Positions 8,410 to 18,421 of a DNA stretch of 64,000 bases are shown here, one piece after another; position 1 is the first letter of the stretch, and each line of letters begins with the position of its first letter. The DNA comes from JBBSJZ01 sp041739875. GTDB lineage: Bacteria > Planctomycetota > Planctomycetia > Pirellulales > Pirellulaceae. The DNA is taken from assembly GCA_041739875.1 (NCBI GenBank), contig JBGSNA010000225.1:1-64000 (forward strand). Reading direction: 5' to 3'. A program made the position numbers and the translations under genes. The notes under the pieces are model-generated. The model was not told the origin of the DNA, made no database searches, and saw only the letters and a program-made list of their open reading frames with translations.

Positions 8410-11004
8410 TCATGCACCACGTGGGTTTCGGTTGAACTTCTGGTATGGCAAGCGTACGCCGCCGACGATGAAGGCATCGGCACGAACGTTATCTGGCGCC
8501 GCGAACCCAGCTTGGCCGGCGACGGTCACCACGTCGTCTTGATCAACACCGTCACCGCTGACTCCAAACCCGCCGACAAGTTTCGTCGGATCATTATTGA
8601 GGTAAACCGCTGTGCTTCCAGGGAAGAACACGATGCCGTTTTGATTTGCCAGGGGTTGGAATGTATTCGTTCCAGCAATTTTCACGGACGCGTCGCCTGG
8701 GTCGCGGAAGTTGCGCTGCGGGTTGAACGAATCAAACGCGAGCACACTGGCGTTTGCTGGGTTAGCGTAAACGTCGAATGCGAGTGGTTGGTTGTCGACA
8801 ATGTTTTCAGCGGTCACAGGATTAATGCCCGCTTGGCGTAGAATGCTTTCAGGCCCCACCTGTTTAGCGATTCCTGGCTTTTGGTCCTGAAGATCGATAT
8901 TCGGGTCGTTGACCAAACCGGTTCCTGCGCCTGGCGAAAGTTCGATACCCGTCGGATAGCGAGGCTCGACGAGGAAACGGAACGTCCGGTTTGTAAGCGC
9001 CGTCCCCTTAGGAACTGTATCACCACTCAAATCATTGATATTCGTCGTCGAACCACCAATCACCCCATCGCCGTTGAAGTCGATCAGATCGGCATCTTGA
9101 ATGTCGTCCGGATCGGCGAAGTATGCGGTGTTACGCGCCTTCGCAATCGAAACGTCGATTGAAAAGATCGTTGCATCGGGCATGCGATAGACACCCAACA
9201 ACTCACCATCAAGATCAGCCACCGAAAGCACCATCGCTGTTCGTGCGCCGGGTCGGAAACCCGCGTCGATATCCAAGCGAATCGCAGCACGAGTCAGCTC
9301 CGCTTCGGCGACGCCGTTTTCAATGATGGTTTGAACTTGCTCAGCGGTCAGTCCACCAGGCATCTTCGAAGCGTGCGGAGCGACAAGCCATTCTTGCGGA
9401 ACCGCTTGGCCAGCAAGGAGCGTTTCACCTGCTTTGTTCACTTCCATTAATATGCCGCTAGCGGCTCCTTGACCGATACTTCGCCCAACATTGATGAGGC
9501 GGTCGATACCAGGAATCGGCGAAGCCGTTGTTGGGTTCGGCCCAAATACTTCAAGCGTGAGTCCAACCAGATCGATTCGCCCAGTAGGCAGTATGAAATT
9601 CGGAAGCGGAGCGAGCTTATTATTAAATTCTCTCAGATCTCGCAAAAATGCATTCGGTCCAACCATGCCTCCGCCTGCAGCAGCGATCACGGCACTAAAC
9701 TCAGCTTCGAGCACCAAGGGGGCGTTCGTACGCGAAGCTTCCGATTGTCCGATCCCATGAACGAAACCTTGTTCGTGAATTGCGTACCCATCTTCACCTG
9801 GATAGAAAACGCCAATGCCTCCGACCAAATTGATCGATGCACTCAATGGTGTTGTGACGCGAGTACCGTCTGGTCGAGTGACTGCTTTGTAGAGAGGAAC
9901 GCCTCCAGGCAATGTTGCGATCCCACGTGACTGGCTATCGAAAAACTGTTCTGTTTGAATTCCGTATGCTTCCGGCCACGTTGAGAAGAACTCTTCGGCA
10001 GCAGCTGGAATGAAAGCGGGGTCCGCATTAAAGCGAGTGCGAAGCGCGAAATCGTCACCGCTTCCCCTGATCCCATCAGCACCAGCAACGATCTGGCTAT
10101 CACGACTTTGATGCTCAATCGCGAAAAGGTCGACCTGTGGCGTGAACGGAACTTCGGCGGGGAAGTGACCACCAACGCCAATTGGACCGACCAAGCCAGG
10201 CCCTCGGTAGTTCGGATCACTTTCCACTGGCGACGATTCAGTCTCCCGTTGTGTGATCGTTGACTGGCTGATGTTTCGAATCGTGCGGCTTGTCAAAGGA
10301 GCTTCGTTACTAGCAAAGAAGGCTGCGGTTCGAGCCTTGGCAACGGCACCATCAATCGCAAATGCAAGTTCTTTTTCACGTCCAGCAAACGCATCCAACG
10401 CTCCCTGTTCAACACGCACACCAAGAATACGACCGCTTCGGTCCACGACCGCGATGATCGCATCAGTCCGCCTTGATGCTTGTGACGCTCGCGTGAGCAA
10501 CGTATCAACCTCTTGCGTTGCGAGTAGGTTTTGAGCCCCTATCTGCTCTGCTGCGTTAAACACTGCCGCAAATTCGCCAGCGGCTTTCACACCATCAGTG
10601 TCGACAGACGCCCCTTTTGCGAACGCGGCAAAATTCAGCGGAGGTGGCAAACCGTTCATACCTCCGAACTGCTCTCCTTCGAGAGCCAGCTCGTTAATCA
10701 CCATCAGTGCATCGACGGCTGTGACGAATCCGTTGTTATCAACGTCAACGTACATTCCCGCACCCGGCATCACCGAGCTAGGTATCACAGAACCAGCTTC
10801 TCCTTCGGTTAGGAAACTCGCACTGGTCAACTCGTGGGTATTCAAATGATTGATGACAGCGAGCGCATCAGCGGCCGAGACTTGACCATCCAAGTTCACG
10901 TCCGTGGGACGGACGAGGTTGTGAAGCGCGGACAAACCGATATCGGCTGCCATCAATTGACGGCGTTCAAGTGATTCAGCTCTCAGAATTCGACGTCTCA
11001 TCAT
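8410..11004 (-). CDS. Dockerin-like, HbpS/GlcG-domain surface protein
   Basis: An 864-residue protein built from recognisable parts. The N-terminus MMRRRILRAESLERRQLMA carries the arginine-rich LExRxLxA-type signature found at the start of very large exported planctomycete proteins. Two dockerin-type calcium loops follow (DVNLDGQVSAADALAVINHL, about 34-53; DVDNNGFVTAVDALMVINEL, about 87-106). Two copies of an HbpS/GlcG-like (haem-binding/DUF336) domain come next. The first lies around residues 155-260 and resumes to about 460 (RTDAIIAVVDRSGRILGVR, AVAKARTAAFFASNEAPLTS). The second lies around 555-690 (ARTAMVLSVADLDGELLGVY, SIAKARNTAYFADPDD). The C-terminus is unassigned. HbpS-type domains bind haem or cobalamin-like cofactors in other bacteria. 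Here the protein is probably exported and may be held in a complex through the dockerin loops. No cohesin gene is nearby. Confidence 0.87.
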   Translation of the reverse strand: MMRRRILRAESLERRQLMAADIGLSALHNLVRPTDVNLDGQVSAADALAVINHLNTHELTSASFLTEGEAGSVIPSSVMPGAGMYVDVDNNGFVTAVDALMVINELALEGEQFGGMNGLPPPLNFAAFAKGASVDTDGVKAAGEFAAVFNAAEQIGAQNLLATQEVDTLLTRASQASRRTDAIIAVVDRSGRILGVRVEQGALDAFAGREKELAFAIDGAVAKARTAAFFASNEAPLTSRTIRNISQSTITQRETESSPVESDPNYRGPGLVGPIGVGGHFPAEVPFTPQVDLFAIEHQSRDSQIVAGADGIRGSGDDFALRTRFNADPAFIPAAAEEFFSTWPEAYGIQTEQFFDSQSRGIATLPGGVPLYKAVTRPDGTRVTTPLSASINLVGGIGVFYPGEDGYAIHEQGFVHGIGQSEASRTNAPLVLEAEFSAVIAAAGGGMVGPNAFLRDLREFNNKLAPLPNFILPTGRIDLVGLTLEVFGPNPTTASPIPGIDRLINVGRSIGQGAASGILMEVNKAGETLLAGQAVPQEWLVAPHASKMPGGLTAEQVQTIIENGVAEAELTRAAIRLDIDAGFRPGARTAMVLSVADLDGELLGVYRMPDATIFSIDVSIAKARNTAYFADPDDIQDADLIDFNGDGVIGGSTTNINDLSGDTVPKGTALTNRTFRFLVEPRYPTGIELSPGAGTGLVNDPNIDLQDQKPGIAKQVGPESILRQAGINPVTAENIVDNQPLAFDVYANPANASVLAFDSFNPQRNFRDPGDASVKIAGTNTFQPLANQNGIVFFPGSTAVYLNNDPTKLVGGFGVSGDGVDQDDVVTVAGQAGFAAPDNVRADAFIVGGVRLPYQKFNRNPRGA

Positions 11005-11377
11005 CTACTCTCGAATTGATCTTGTATTCAAGCCAGGCAGTCTCACCGCTCGAATGGCGCGCCATCTACTCATTTCATCGGCTGAACCCAACGATCATGA
11101 CCAGCCGCACCAATGACTCCTACCCAATCCCAACATCCTGGGGACATCTCATCTTACTCAAACGCCCTCGTTTGACGAACTGTAGCCCATGAATCGCGGC
11201 AAATTTCGTGAAAAACCGTCATAACCCGAATATTCGATCGCAGCCACATAGACCCCCAAACCGATACAACCCGTGGTAGCTGATCTAGCCGGACTAGGGG
11301 GCGTCCCCAAAACTAGGCTGAAATCGCCGCTGAAACTGGTAATCCACTGGTTTTCCCCAATTTGCTAGACACGAATT
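11005..11377. promoter_or_regulatory. Divergent promoter region
   Basis: The 373 bases between two divergent genes hold no credible coding frame and should contain both promoters. Near the barrel gene the hexamer ACTGGT occurs twice 11 bases apart (about 11333-11349), and CTAGCCGGACTAG (about 11287-11299) is a small palindrome. No clear -35/-10 pair was identified. Confidence 0.4.
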
Positions 11378-13483
11378 ATGCGGCTCTCTCACACATCGTC
11401 CTCACGAATCACCGTGCCGGCTGGGTTGCCTCAGGTAACGGTACGCAGCTCGTTGGTGTGCGGAATGGCGATTTTGTTCAGTATTCTGGCGCCGGATGTG
11501 GCTGCGCAGGAGACCAAATTCACGGATTTGATCCAGCTTGGTCCGGGAGTTCAATTGCCAACCGAAGTATTGAACCAACCCGCCCACGAAGGCTTGCAAC
11601 TCATCAAGTCCACCGAGAGTGACGATTCCGAATCGACTCCCACGCTTGCCCAGCTGATTCAGGGAATTCGGCCGACTGATGAGCAAATGCGACTGCTCGA
11701 CGAAGGGCTGATCCGTCCTGAAGTCTTGCGTGATGCTTTGCAAGCGGAGTCGCGTCTTCCTTATGTGGCGGCGGGCGAAGACCATACAACGTATCCTCTG
11801 ACCACAGTTTCGCGGGGCTATCCCTATGGTTTTGCTGGACCTAGCGGCGTATTGCCCAGTGAGTCTCAAACGAGCGATCACTTCATCCCAGTCGAAGACC
11901 GATGGCGAATGGGCGCAGCCGAGTCAGACCGTTATGGCAAAGGCCACCCGATCATGGATGACTACCCCGGCGTCGAAGGTGCCTGGTGGGATCCCTATAA
12001 TGAGAACGTCTTGAAAGGCGATTACCCTGTCATTGGCCGACACACTTTCTTGAAACTGACAGCTCGATCATTGAACCTTTTCGAAGGTCGCGAACTCCCC
12101 ACGCCAACGACACCGTTTGAGTCCACACGGAACCCTGGTCTTGATGAGTTCTTTGGCAATCCCAACCAATTCGTCTTCGCTCAATATGACTCGTTGGCGA
12201 TTGAGCTGTTTCACGGCAACTCATCATTCAAACCGGTGGACTGGCGCGTTAGAGCGAACCTGATCTACAACATGAACAGTTTGAATGTTGGTGAATTGGG
12301 CGTTGTGAATCCGAGCGTTCTTGAAGGAACCAGCCGCTTTCGACAAGACTTTGCGCTAGAAGAGTGGTTTGCGGAAGCCAAACTTACCGACCTCAGCCCT
12401 TACTATGACTTCGCCTCCGTTCGAGCTGGTAGCCAACTGTTCGTGAGCGACTTTCGAGGCTTCATTTTCTCGGACGTCAACCGCGGAGTGCGTCTGTTTG
12501 GCACGCGACACAGCAACCGAGATCAATTCAACTTGATGTGGTTCGACCAGACTGAAAAGGAAACGAACAGCCTCCTCAATATCATCGACGAAGACCGCCA
12601 ACAAAATACGTTCATCGCGAACTACTATCGCTCGGACTTTTTGTACCCAGGTTTCAACGTCAACATGTCCTACCACCACAATCACGATCAAGCCACGCGG
12701 AAATTCGACAAGAACAATTTCCTCGTTCGCCCAGATCCGGTGGGCGTTGCCCAACCACATGACATCCAAGCACATTACTTTGGTGCAGCAACCAACGGGC
12801 ACATCGAACGCGTGAACATTAGCAGTGCGTTCTATTACGCCAACGGCCGCGACACACTCAACCCGATTGCCGGTCGTCGAGTTGACATCAGCGCCTACCT
12901 AGCTGCCCTCGAACTATCCTACGACCGTGACTGGGTCCGCTTTCGAACGTCATACTTCTACAACTCAGGCGACAGCGACCCGAATGATAGCAAAGCCACA
13001 GGCTTTGACGCGATCATGCCGAACCCAAATTTCGCAGGAAACGAATTTAGTTATTGGGGGCGTCAAGGCATCCGGCTTTTTGGTTCAGAACTAACGAATC
13101 GCCTGAGTTTGAACCCCAGCTTGAAGCAAAGTAAGTTCCAAGGTCAAACAAATTTCGTCAATCCAGGCATCCATCTTTTCAATGTCGGTCTTGACGCCGA
13201 CATCACTCCTAGGCTCAAAAGCATTAATAACGTCAATGCCATGTGGTTTGACAAAACGGATGTGCTTGAGACCTACTTGTTCGTTGGTGAAGTCCGAGAC
13301 TTTATCGGAACGGACATTAGCTCCGGTTTGGAGTATCGACCGCTACAGAACAACAACATCTTGTTGCTCGGTGGTTTGTCGACATTGATTTCCGGAGAAG
13401 GTTTCAAGGACTTGTTCCAGACACTTGATGGAAAGGTCGACAACCCTGTCGCCGGTTTCCTCGAAGTGACATTTGAGTACTAG
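11378..13483 (+). CDS. Predicted outer-membrane beta-barrel protein paired with the multihaem cytochrome
   Basis: A 701-residue exported protein. A hydrophobic segment (about 28-45, LVCGMAILFSILAPDVAAQE) is a signal peptide with a long polar start; an internal Met could be the true start. Residues about 250-701 are a run of alternating aromatic/polar strands typical of 16-stranded porin or alginate-export-type barrels (QYDSLAIELFHG, WRVRANLIYNMNSL, VRAGSQLFVSDFRGFIFSD, VRFRTSYFYNSGDSD). The chain ends in a phenylalanine/tyrosine strand, GFLEVTFEY, the classic barrel-insertion signal. The N-terminal third is soluble and ends with the DYPGVEGAWWDPYNENVLKG segment. The next gene, on the same strand about 180 bases downstream, encodes a giant multihaem cytochrome. 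By analogy with MtrB/MtrA-like porin-cytochrome complexes this barrel could sheath or dock that cytochrome. That function is inference. Confidence 0.8.
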   Translation: MRLSHTSSSRITVPAGLPQVTVRSSLVCGMAILFSILAPDVAAQETKFTDLIQLGPGVQLPTEVLNQPAHEGLQLIKSTESDDSESTPTLAQLIQGIRPTDEQMRLLDEGLIRPEVLRDALQAESRLPYVAAGEDHTTYPLTTVSRGYPYGFAGPSGVLPSESQTSDHFIPVEDRWRMGAAESDRYGKGHPIMDDYPGVEGAWWDPYNENVLKGDYPVIGRHTFLKLTARSLNLFEGRELPTPTTPFESTRNPGLDEFFGNPNQFVFAQYDSLAIELFHGNSSFKPVDWRVRANLIYNMNSLNVGELGVVNPSVLEGTSRFRQDFALEEWFAEAKLTDLSPYYDFASVRAGSQLFVSDFRGFIFSDVNRGVRLFGTRHSNRDQFNLMWFDQTEKETNSLLNIIDEDRQQNTFIANYYRSDFLYPGFNVNMSYHHNHDQATRKFDKNNFLVRPDPVGVAQPHDIQAHYFGAATNGHIERVNISSAFYYANGRDTLNPIAGRRVDISAYLAALELSYDRDWVRFRTSYFYNSGDSDPNDSKATGFDAIMPNPNFAGNEFSYWGRQGIRLFGSELTNRLSLNPSLKQSKFQGQTNFVNPGIHLFNVGLDADITPRLKSINNVNAMWFDKTDVLETYLFVGEVRDFIGTDISSGLEYRPLQNNNILLLGGLSTLISGEGFKDLFQTLDGKVDNPVAGFLEVTFEY

Positions 13484-13489
13484 AAACCA

Positions 13490-13565
13490 TCGTTCGTAGC
13501 TACGCTCGCCAGAACGCGGGTGAACCAACAACAAGCTGGCTGTTTTCACAGCGAGCATCGCTCGT
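13490..13565. repeat. Palindromic segment between barrel and cytochrome genes
   Basis: CGTAGCTACG (about 13495-13504) is a perfect 10-base palindrome lying inside a CGTTC...GAACG arm pair. A second small hairpin, CGAGC-ATC-GCTCG, lies near 13552-13564. This may be a mobile REP-like element or an mRNA structure that sets relative expression of the two genes. Confidence 0.4.
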
Positions 13566-13665
13566 ATGAACACGAGAAAGTTGCGGTTTACCTGAGATCT
13601 GCCCAGTGGAGCGACGGGAATGCAAGAGCCGGATGCTCGTCAACGACCAAGCCAAGAACGGACTC

Positions 13666-16600
13666 ATGAATCGATCCTCGTCCCTCACTATGAGGTGGGT
13701 GCGGGGCTTCGCCTCGTCCCTCTTCGCGCTAGTCCTCATTCAATCGCTCGCCTCGGCTCAATCGCCTCGCGAACGGATCTCGACACTCCAACAGCTGCTT
13801 CAAGCTGGATATGCCGAGCAAGGCAGCCCACCGAAGCCCGCCGTTGCGCCTGCCACGCAATCGACACCGGTGCCAGGTGCGCAAACATCACCGGTCAATC
13901 AGGCGACACTGGTTGAGCCGTCGGACGCCACATCACCGACTTATCGAATTGGTGATTTGCCGCAAAAAGCGATGCCGCCCCAAGCGATGCCAATCGAGAT
14001 TCCGTACGCACCGCAACCTGAGAAAATTCCGCTCCCAGCGATCAGCGCCTACAGCACAGGCCCAGGCCGCTATCATGCCCCGGGGCCCGCTGGGGCCAAA
14101 GAGCATGACATTGCCGAAAGCGGTGGTGACCCCTGGGATCTTGCCCGCCGACTCGGTGTTGCGGACAACGCTTCGTACCCAATTCCTGCTGACTTGCGTC
14201 ACGTTGACCTGACGCGTCAAACCGCCGGTGATGCGTACGCGAGAAGTGCTGGCTGTATTCAGTGCCACACGGACGTTGGTCATATGCACCCGATCAATAG
14301 CATCCAAATCGGCTGCGTGGACTGTCACGGCGGTAACCCAACCACGACTGATATCAAGACTGCACACGTCTGGCCCCTTTTCGGACCAGCTTGGAAAGAC
14401 AGTGCCAACCCTGTCCGCAGCTACACATTGCTCAATCATGAGTCGCCTGACTTCATTCGATTCATGAACCCTGGAGATTTGCGAGTTGCTCACATCGCTT
14501 GCGGTCAATGCCACGCCAACGAAGTGCTCCAACTTCGCAAGAGCATGATGACTCACGGGTGCATGCTGTGGGGCGCCGCGCTCTACAACAACGGAGGTGT
14601 CGATAAAAAGCACTCTCGTTATGGCGAATCGTATAGCATGAACGGTACACCACAAATTCTTCAAACCGTTCCCCAGCCCACACCCGAAGAAACACGAACC
14701 AAGGGTGTGCTTCCGTTTCTCACGCCACTTGCGCCATATCAAGTCACGCATCCTGGAAATACGCTGCGGATCTTCGAGCGTGGCGGACGTTTTCGCGCCG
14801 AGATTGGGATTCCCGAACGTCTCGAAGAACCCGGCCGTCCTCGCGAGCGACTCTCCAACCGAGGGTTCGGCACCGAAAACAGAACGGATCCCGTCTATAT
14901 CGGTTTGGCGAAAACCCGACTACTCGATCCGACGCTCAACTTCCTCGGCACGAATGACCACGCTGGCGATTATCGAAGCAGCGGCTGTAGCGCCTGTCAC
15001 GTGCTCTACGCCAACGATCGAAGCCCAATCGCGAGCGGTTTCCTTGCGAAGTATGGAAACGGTGGCACCGCCGCTGCTGAAACGGACGAGTGGGTGAAGG
15101 CTGTCGATCCAACGATTCGTAAAGACCAGCCTGGTCACCCGATCCAGCACAAGTTCGAACTTCGGATGCCATCGAGCCAATGCATTGTCTGTCACATCCA
15201 CCCCGGCACGAACGTGCTTAACAGCTATCTTGGCTATATGTGGTGGGACAATGAGACGGACGGCGAGCACATGTATCCTGAGGAGCAAAAACACCTCACC
15301 GCCGAAGACTACATCCGCGCTACGGAATTTAATCCTGAGGAAGCGGCGGCTCGTGGTCACTGGAGTGATCCAGAATTTCTTGCGAACGTGACCGACCTAA
15401 ATCCGCATCTGCGACACACACAATTTGCCGACTTCCATGGCCACGGCTGGGTCTACCGAGCCGTGTTCAAAAAGAACCGCAAAGGCACGATGCTTGACTG
15501 GAAGCACGAACCTATTGAACACGTCTCCACCGAGCAGCTTCAAGCCTCCGTTGCTCCACCATCGGCAAGCGAACAGCAAGACGGCAAGTGTCGTCCCGAC
15601 GCTCCAGTTCACATGATGGACATCCACATGGAAAAGGGCATGCACTGCACCGACTGTCACTTTTACCAAGACAGTCACGGGAACACAAAACTCTATGGCG
15701 AAGTGCGCGCCGCGATCGAAATTCAATGCATTGACTGCCACGGCACTTCCGACGAAACGCTCGTCGAGAAAGTCGAAAAACAACTCAACTCGCAACAGCC
15801 ACCACGAATGCCCACAAGTGGTCCGGCCGCACCAGAAAACGGTACGAATTTGTTGTTGCTTCGAACCACCTTCGACGAGCCTCGCTTCGAGATCATTCGC
15901 GAGCCTGGTGAAAAACCAAAGCTAATCCAACGCAGTACGGTCGAGCCCGGTTTGTTCTGGGAAGTTACACAAACGGCCGACACCGTCCGTCCCGATCACG
16001 CAAATTACAACCCGCGATCACATGCCGCCAAAAGCGTGCGAATGAATCCCGACGGCAGCGTGGGGTGGGGCGGTACAAGCAAAGAAGACTTGCATGGATG
16101 TGCTCACAGCAACGAAAACATGTCATGCATAGCCTGTCACAGCTCCTGGAACCCGAGCTGTTTTGGTTGCCATTTGCCACAACGCGCGAACATCAAATCG
16201 CCTGAGCTCCACAACGAAGGTGACGTTACACGAAACCGCACAAGCTATAACTTCCAAACGCTGCGTGATGATGTGTTCATGCTCGCTCGTGACGGAAGCG
16301 TGACTGGCAATCGGATCGGCCCAGCCCGAAGTAGCTGTGCGATCCACGTTACAAGCTACAACGCGAACCGTGAAGCTATCTATATCCAACAACAGACCAT
16401 TTCCGGTGACGGAATGAGCGGGATTGCCTTCAGCACGAACGTGCCACACACCGTCCGCGGTGGCCCCGGCTGGGAAAACGAAACCGATCACGGACTCTCG
16501 GGCGTCTATGAAACCAAGAGCTGCACCGATTGCCACCTGTCCGGTAACAACGACAATAACGCGATCATGGCCCAACTGCTCATGCAAGGCACAGGCTTCA

Positions 16601-18024
16601 CTAACTTCATCGGTAAGTACTGCTGGGTTGCTGCGGGCGAACATGGTTTCGAAGGCGTCATCGTCACCGAAGAAACTGAACCACAAGCCGTGATTGGTTC
16701 GTCGCTACACAAACTTGCTTACCCAGAAAACTATAAAGAGCACCTTGAGAACGAGCGCAAGCTCGAGCACTCGCACGAACATCCTGGTCGTGACATTCTG
16801 GAAACGCTTTCACTTCGATTTCGAAAGCCCGAAGTCCTCGACTTACAACACCGTGGTGAGTATCTCTACGCAGCTTGTGGCGAAGGTGGTTTACGCATTT
16901 TTGATATCGCCTTTATCGATGACAAGGCATTCAGCGAGCGGATTACGACGGCACCTGTATCGCCGCTCGGCCAACGGTTCTATGTTCGCACGAAGTTCGC
17001 CACCGGCGTCGCTGCACCGACAACGATCGCACCGGATCCGACTCGTGTACAAGACCCATTGAATGAAGAATCCCCCGTGCACGCGTTGTACGCCTACATT
17101 TATGTGACGGACCGTGAGGAAGGTTTGATTCTCGTCGGTGCAGGAACGTTGCTCGATGGAAATCCTCTCAACAACTTCCTCGAACGAGCTTTGACGTTCA
17201 ATCCAGACGGTGTCTTGAAAGGCGCGGAATCGATCACGATTGTGGGAACCTACGCCTACATTTGCTGTGACGCCGGATTGGTTGTGGTTGATCTCAATGA
17301 CCCAACGTGTCCAAAGGTCACAAGCGTCCTCGGTCATGATCACCACCTCGATCACCCGCACTCCGTTGCGGCACAATTCCGATACGGTTTTGTGACCGAT
17401 CACCATGGAGTGAAGGTCCTCGATATGACCGACCTCGCTCATCCGCACGTTGTACACGAAGTCGAGCTCGAAGACGCACACGGATTGTATGTTGGCCGTA
17501 CCTATGCCTACGTCGCCGCCGGCAAACACGGTCTTGCCATCCTCAATGTTGAGAACCCGCTCGAGGCCTTCGTCGACCAAGTCTACAACCCAGGCAACTG
17601 CATCAACGATGCTCACGATGTCCAGCTTGGGATTACGAATGTCAGCCAATTTGCTTACGTGGCGGACGGTAAGAACGGCTTAAGAGTGATCCAACTGACG
17701 AGCCCGGAGGTTCCTGGTAATGACGGCTTCAGTCCGCGACCGATGCCGTTCCTTGTGGCCACATTCAAACTTCCCAAAGACGGACACGCGCTCGCCATCA
17801 GCCGCGGGATGGACCGCGACCGAGCGGTCGACGAGAGCGGAAATCAAATCGCCGTCTTTGGACGTATCGGAGCGAGACCACTCAGCAAAGAAGAATCTCA
17901 AAAGATGTACCGTCGCCCCGACGGAAGCCTCTGGTTCACCAGCGACGACATCTTCGATCCAAAGTTCTATCGCTACCCAGCGAACCTCGTCGAGGCGGCA
18001 AACAAATCGAGCGTGCACAAGTGA
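13666..18024 (+). CDS. Giant ten-haem c-type cytochrome with C-terminal LVIVD repeats
   Basis: An exported cytochrome of 1452 residues from the ATG at 13666. An upstream in-frame GTG at 13606 would add 20 residues before the signal peptide (MRWVRGFASSLFALVLIQSL) and is less likely. Ten CxxCH haem-attachment motifs are seen in order, between about residues 197 and 957: CIQCH, CVDCH, CGQCH, CSACH, CIVCH, CTDCH, CIDCH, CIACH, CFGCH, CTDCH. The eighth and ninth are only about 10 residues apart. A CAIH near residue 910 is not a haem site. Many extra His could be distal ligands. From about residue 1040 the chain turns into LVIVD-type beta-propeller repeats (LYAACGEGGLRIFDIAF, AYICCDAGLVVVDLNDP, FVTDHHGVKVLDMTDL, AYVAAGKHGLAILNVEN, AYVADGKNGLRVIQLT). 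This predicts periplasmic or surface electron transfer together with the barrel protein upstream. The terminal electron acceptor is unknown. Confidence 0.92.
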   Translation: MNRSSSLTMRWVRGFASSLFALVLIQSLASAQSPRERISTLQQLLQAGYAEQGSPPKPAVAPATQSTPVPGAQTSPVNQATLVEPSDATSPTYRIGDLPQKAMPPQAMPIEIPYAPQPEKIPLPAISAYSTGPGRYHAPGPAGAKEHDIAESGGDPWDLARRLGVADNASYPIPADLRHVDLTRQTAGDAYARSAGCIQCHTDVGHMHPINSIQIGCVDCHGGNPTTTDIKTAHVWPLFGPAWKDSANPVRSYTLLNHESPDFIRFMNPGDLRVAHIACGQCHANEVLQLRKSMMTHGCMLWGAALYNNGGVDKKHSRYGESYSMNGTPQILQTVPQPTPEETRTKGVLPFLTPLAPYQVTHPGNTLRIFERGGRFRAEIGIPERLEEPGRPRERLSNRGFGTENRTDPVYIGLAKTRLLDPTLNFLGTNDHAGDYRSSGCSACHVLYANDRSPIASGFLAKYGNGGTAAAETDEWVKAVDPTIRKDQPGHPIQHKFELRMPSSQCIVCHIHPGTNVLNSYLGYMWWDNETDGEHMYPEEQKHLTAEDYIRATEFNPEEAAARGHWSDPEFLANVTDLNPHLRHTQFADFHGHGWVYRAVFKKNRKGTMLDWKHEPIEHVSTEQLQASVAPPSASEQQDGKCRPDAPVHMMDIHMEKGMHCTDCHFYQDSHGNTKLYGEVRAAIEIQCIDCHGTSDETLVEKVEKQLNSQQPPRMPTSGPAAPENGTNLLLLRTTFDEPRFEIIREPGEKPKLIQRSTVEPGLFWEVTQTADTVRPDHANYNPRSHAAKSVRMNPDGSVGWGGTSKEDLHGCAHSNENMSCIACHSSWNPSCFGCHLPQRANIKSPELHNEGDVTRNRTSYNFQTLRDDVFMLARDGSVTGNRIGPARSSCAIHVTSYNANREAIYIQQQTISGDGMSGIAFSTNVPHTVRGGPGWENETDHGLSGVYETKSCTDCHLSGNNDNNAIMAQLLMQGTGFTNFIGKYCWVAAGEHGFEGVIVTEETEPQAVIGSSLHKLAYPENYKEHLENERKLEHSHEHPGRDILETLSLRFRKPEVLDLQHRGEYLYAACGEGGLRIFDIAFIDDKAFSERITTAPVSPLGQRFYVRTKFATGVAAPTTIAPDPTRVQDPLNEESPVHALYAYIYVTDREEGLILVGAGTLLDGNPLNNFLERALTFNPDGVLKGAESITIVGTYAYICCDAGLVVVDLNDPTCPKVTSVLGHDHHLDHPHSVAAQFRYGFVTDHHGVKVLDMTDLAHPHVVHEVELEDAHGLYVGRTYAYVAAGKHGLAILNVENPLEAFVDQVYNPGNCINDAHDVQLGITNVSQFAYVADGKNGLRVIQLTSPEVPGNDGFSPRPMPFLVATFKLPKDGHALAISRGMDRDRAVDESGNQIAVFGRIGARPLSKEESQKMYRRPDGSLWFTSDDIFDPKFYRYPANLVEAANKSSVHK

Positions 18025-18100
18025 TGACGGTTTCGAAACATGCTTGATCAACCAGTAGAACCGTTTGGACTTACACCAAAACGTCATGTTTGACGTTTTC
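17991..18100 (+). repeat. Left copy of a 110-bp direct repeat (cytochrome 3' end + DUF1501 3' end remnant)
   Basis: This segment aligns without gaps to 21631-21740 (offset exactly 3640). I count 56 of the first 60 bases and about 90 of 110 identical. It contains the real 3' end of the cytochrome gene (EAANKSSVHK then stop). Then, at 18071 on the minus strand, comes a remnant of a DUF1501 3' end reading NVKHDVLV-stop, compared with NVIHEVLA-stop of the intact DUF1501 gene. Confidence 0.9.
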
Positions 18101-18271
18101 GTTGGGGGTCGCGAAAAGGCGAGAGAAGAAGAGTTTCCCCGTCGCGTTACCTGATCGTCTTCGAAATCTATCCATAAGACTTCTGCAAAGTCAGTAGCAG
18201 ACGCAAAAGCCCCCCCGGGATCTTTGTCCAACGCGCGGTTAAGAGCGTGTTAGATGCACTTTGCTTCATCC

Positions 18272-18328
18272 GAGCGAGTCGCGAATGCTAAAACATCAAC
18301 TCCTCGAACCGGCGGATCGCTAACCGTT
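18272..18328 (+). repeat. 57-bp imperfect direct repeat, copy 1
   Basis: Aligns without gaps to 18540-18596 with about 47 of 57 matches. The most conserved core is GCTAAAACATCAAC, then a CTCGA-x-x-CGGC-x-GATCGCTA stretch, ending CCGTT. Unknown family; not an insertion sequence end that I recognise. Confidence 0.75.
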
Positions 18329-18421
18329 CGTCACGTACACAACTGGCTGCCCATATTTGTGTAGCCATTCCAGCGATTTTGGCATTGAAACGCGTGAGAA
18401 GAGATTACGTGCAAGTCAATT

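Noticed and set aside
16334..16345. CAIH in the multihaem cytochrome as an eleventh haem site
   Set aside because: Only one cysteine is present; it is not a CxxCH motif.
18241..18262. GTGTTAGATGCACT, resembling the start of a class 1 integron 3' conserved segment, with GTCCAAC upstream
   Set aside because: The arms are only about 30 bases apart and do not fold as an attC; the match ends after a dozen bases. No integrase or conserved-segment gene follows.
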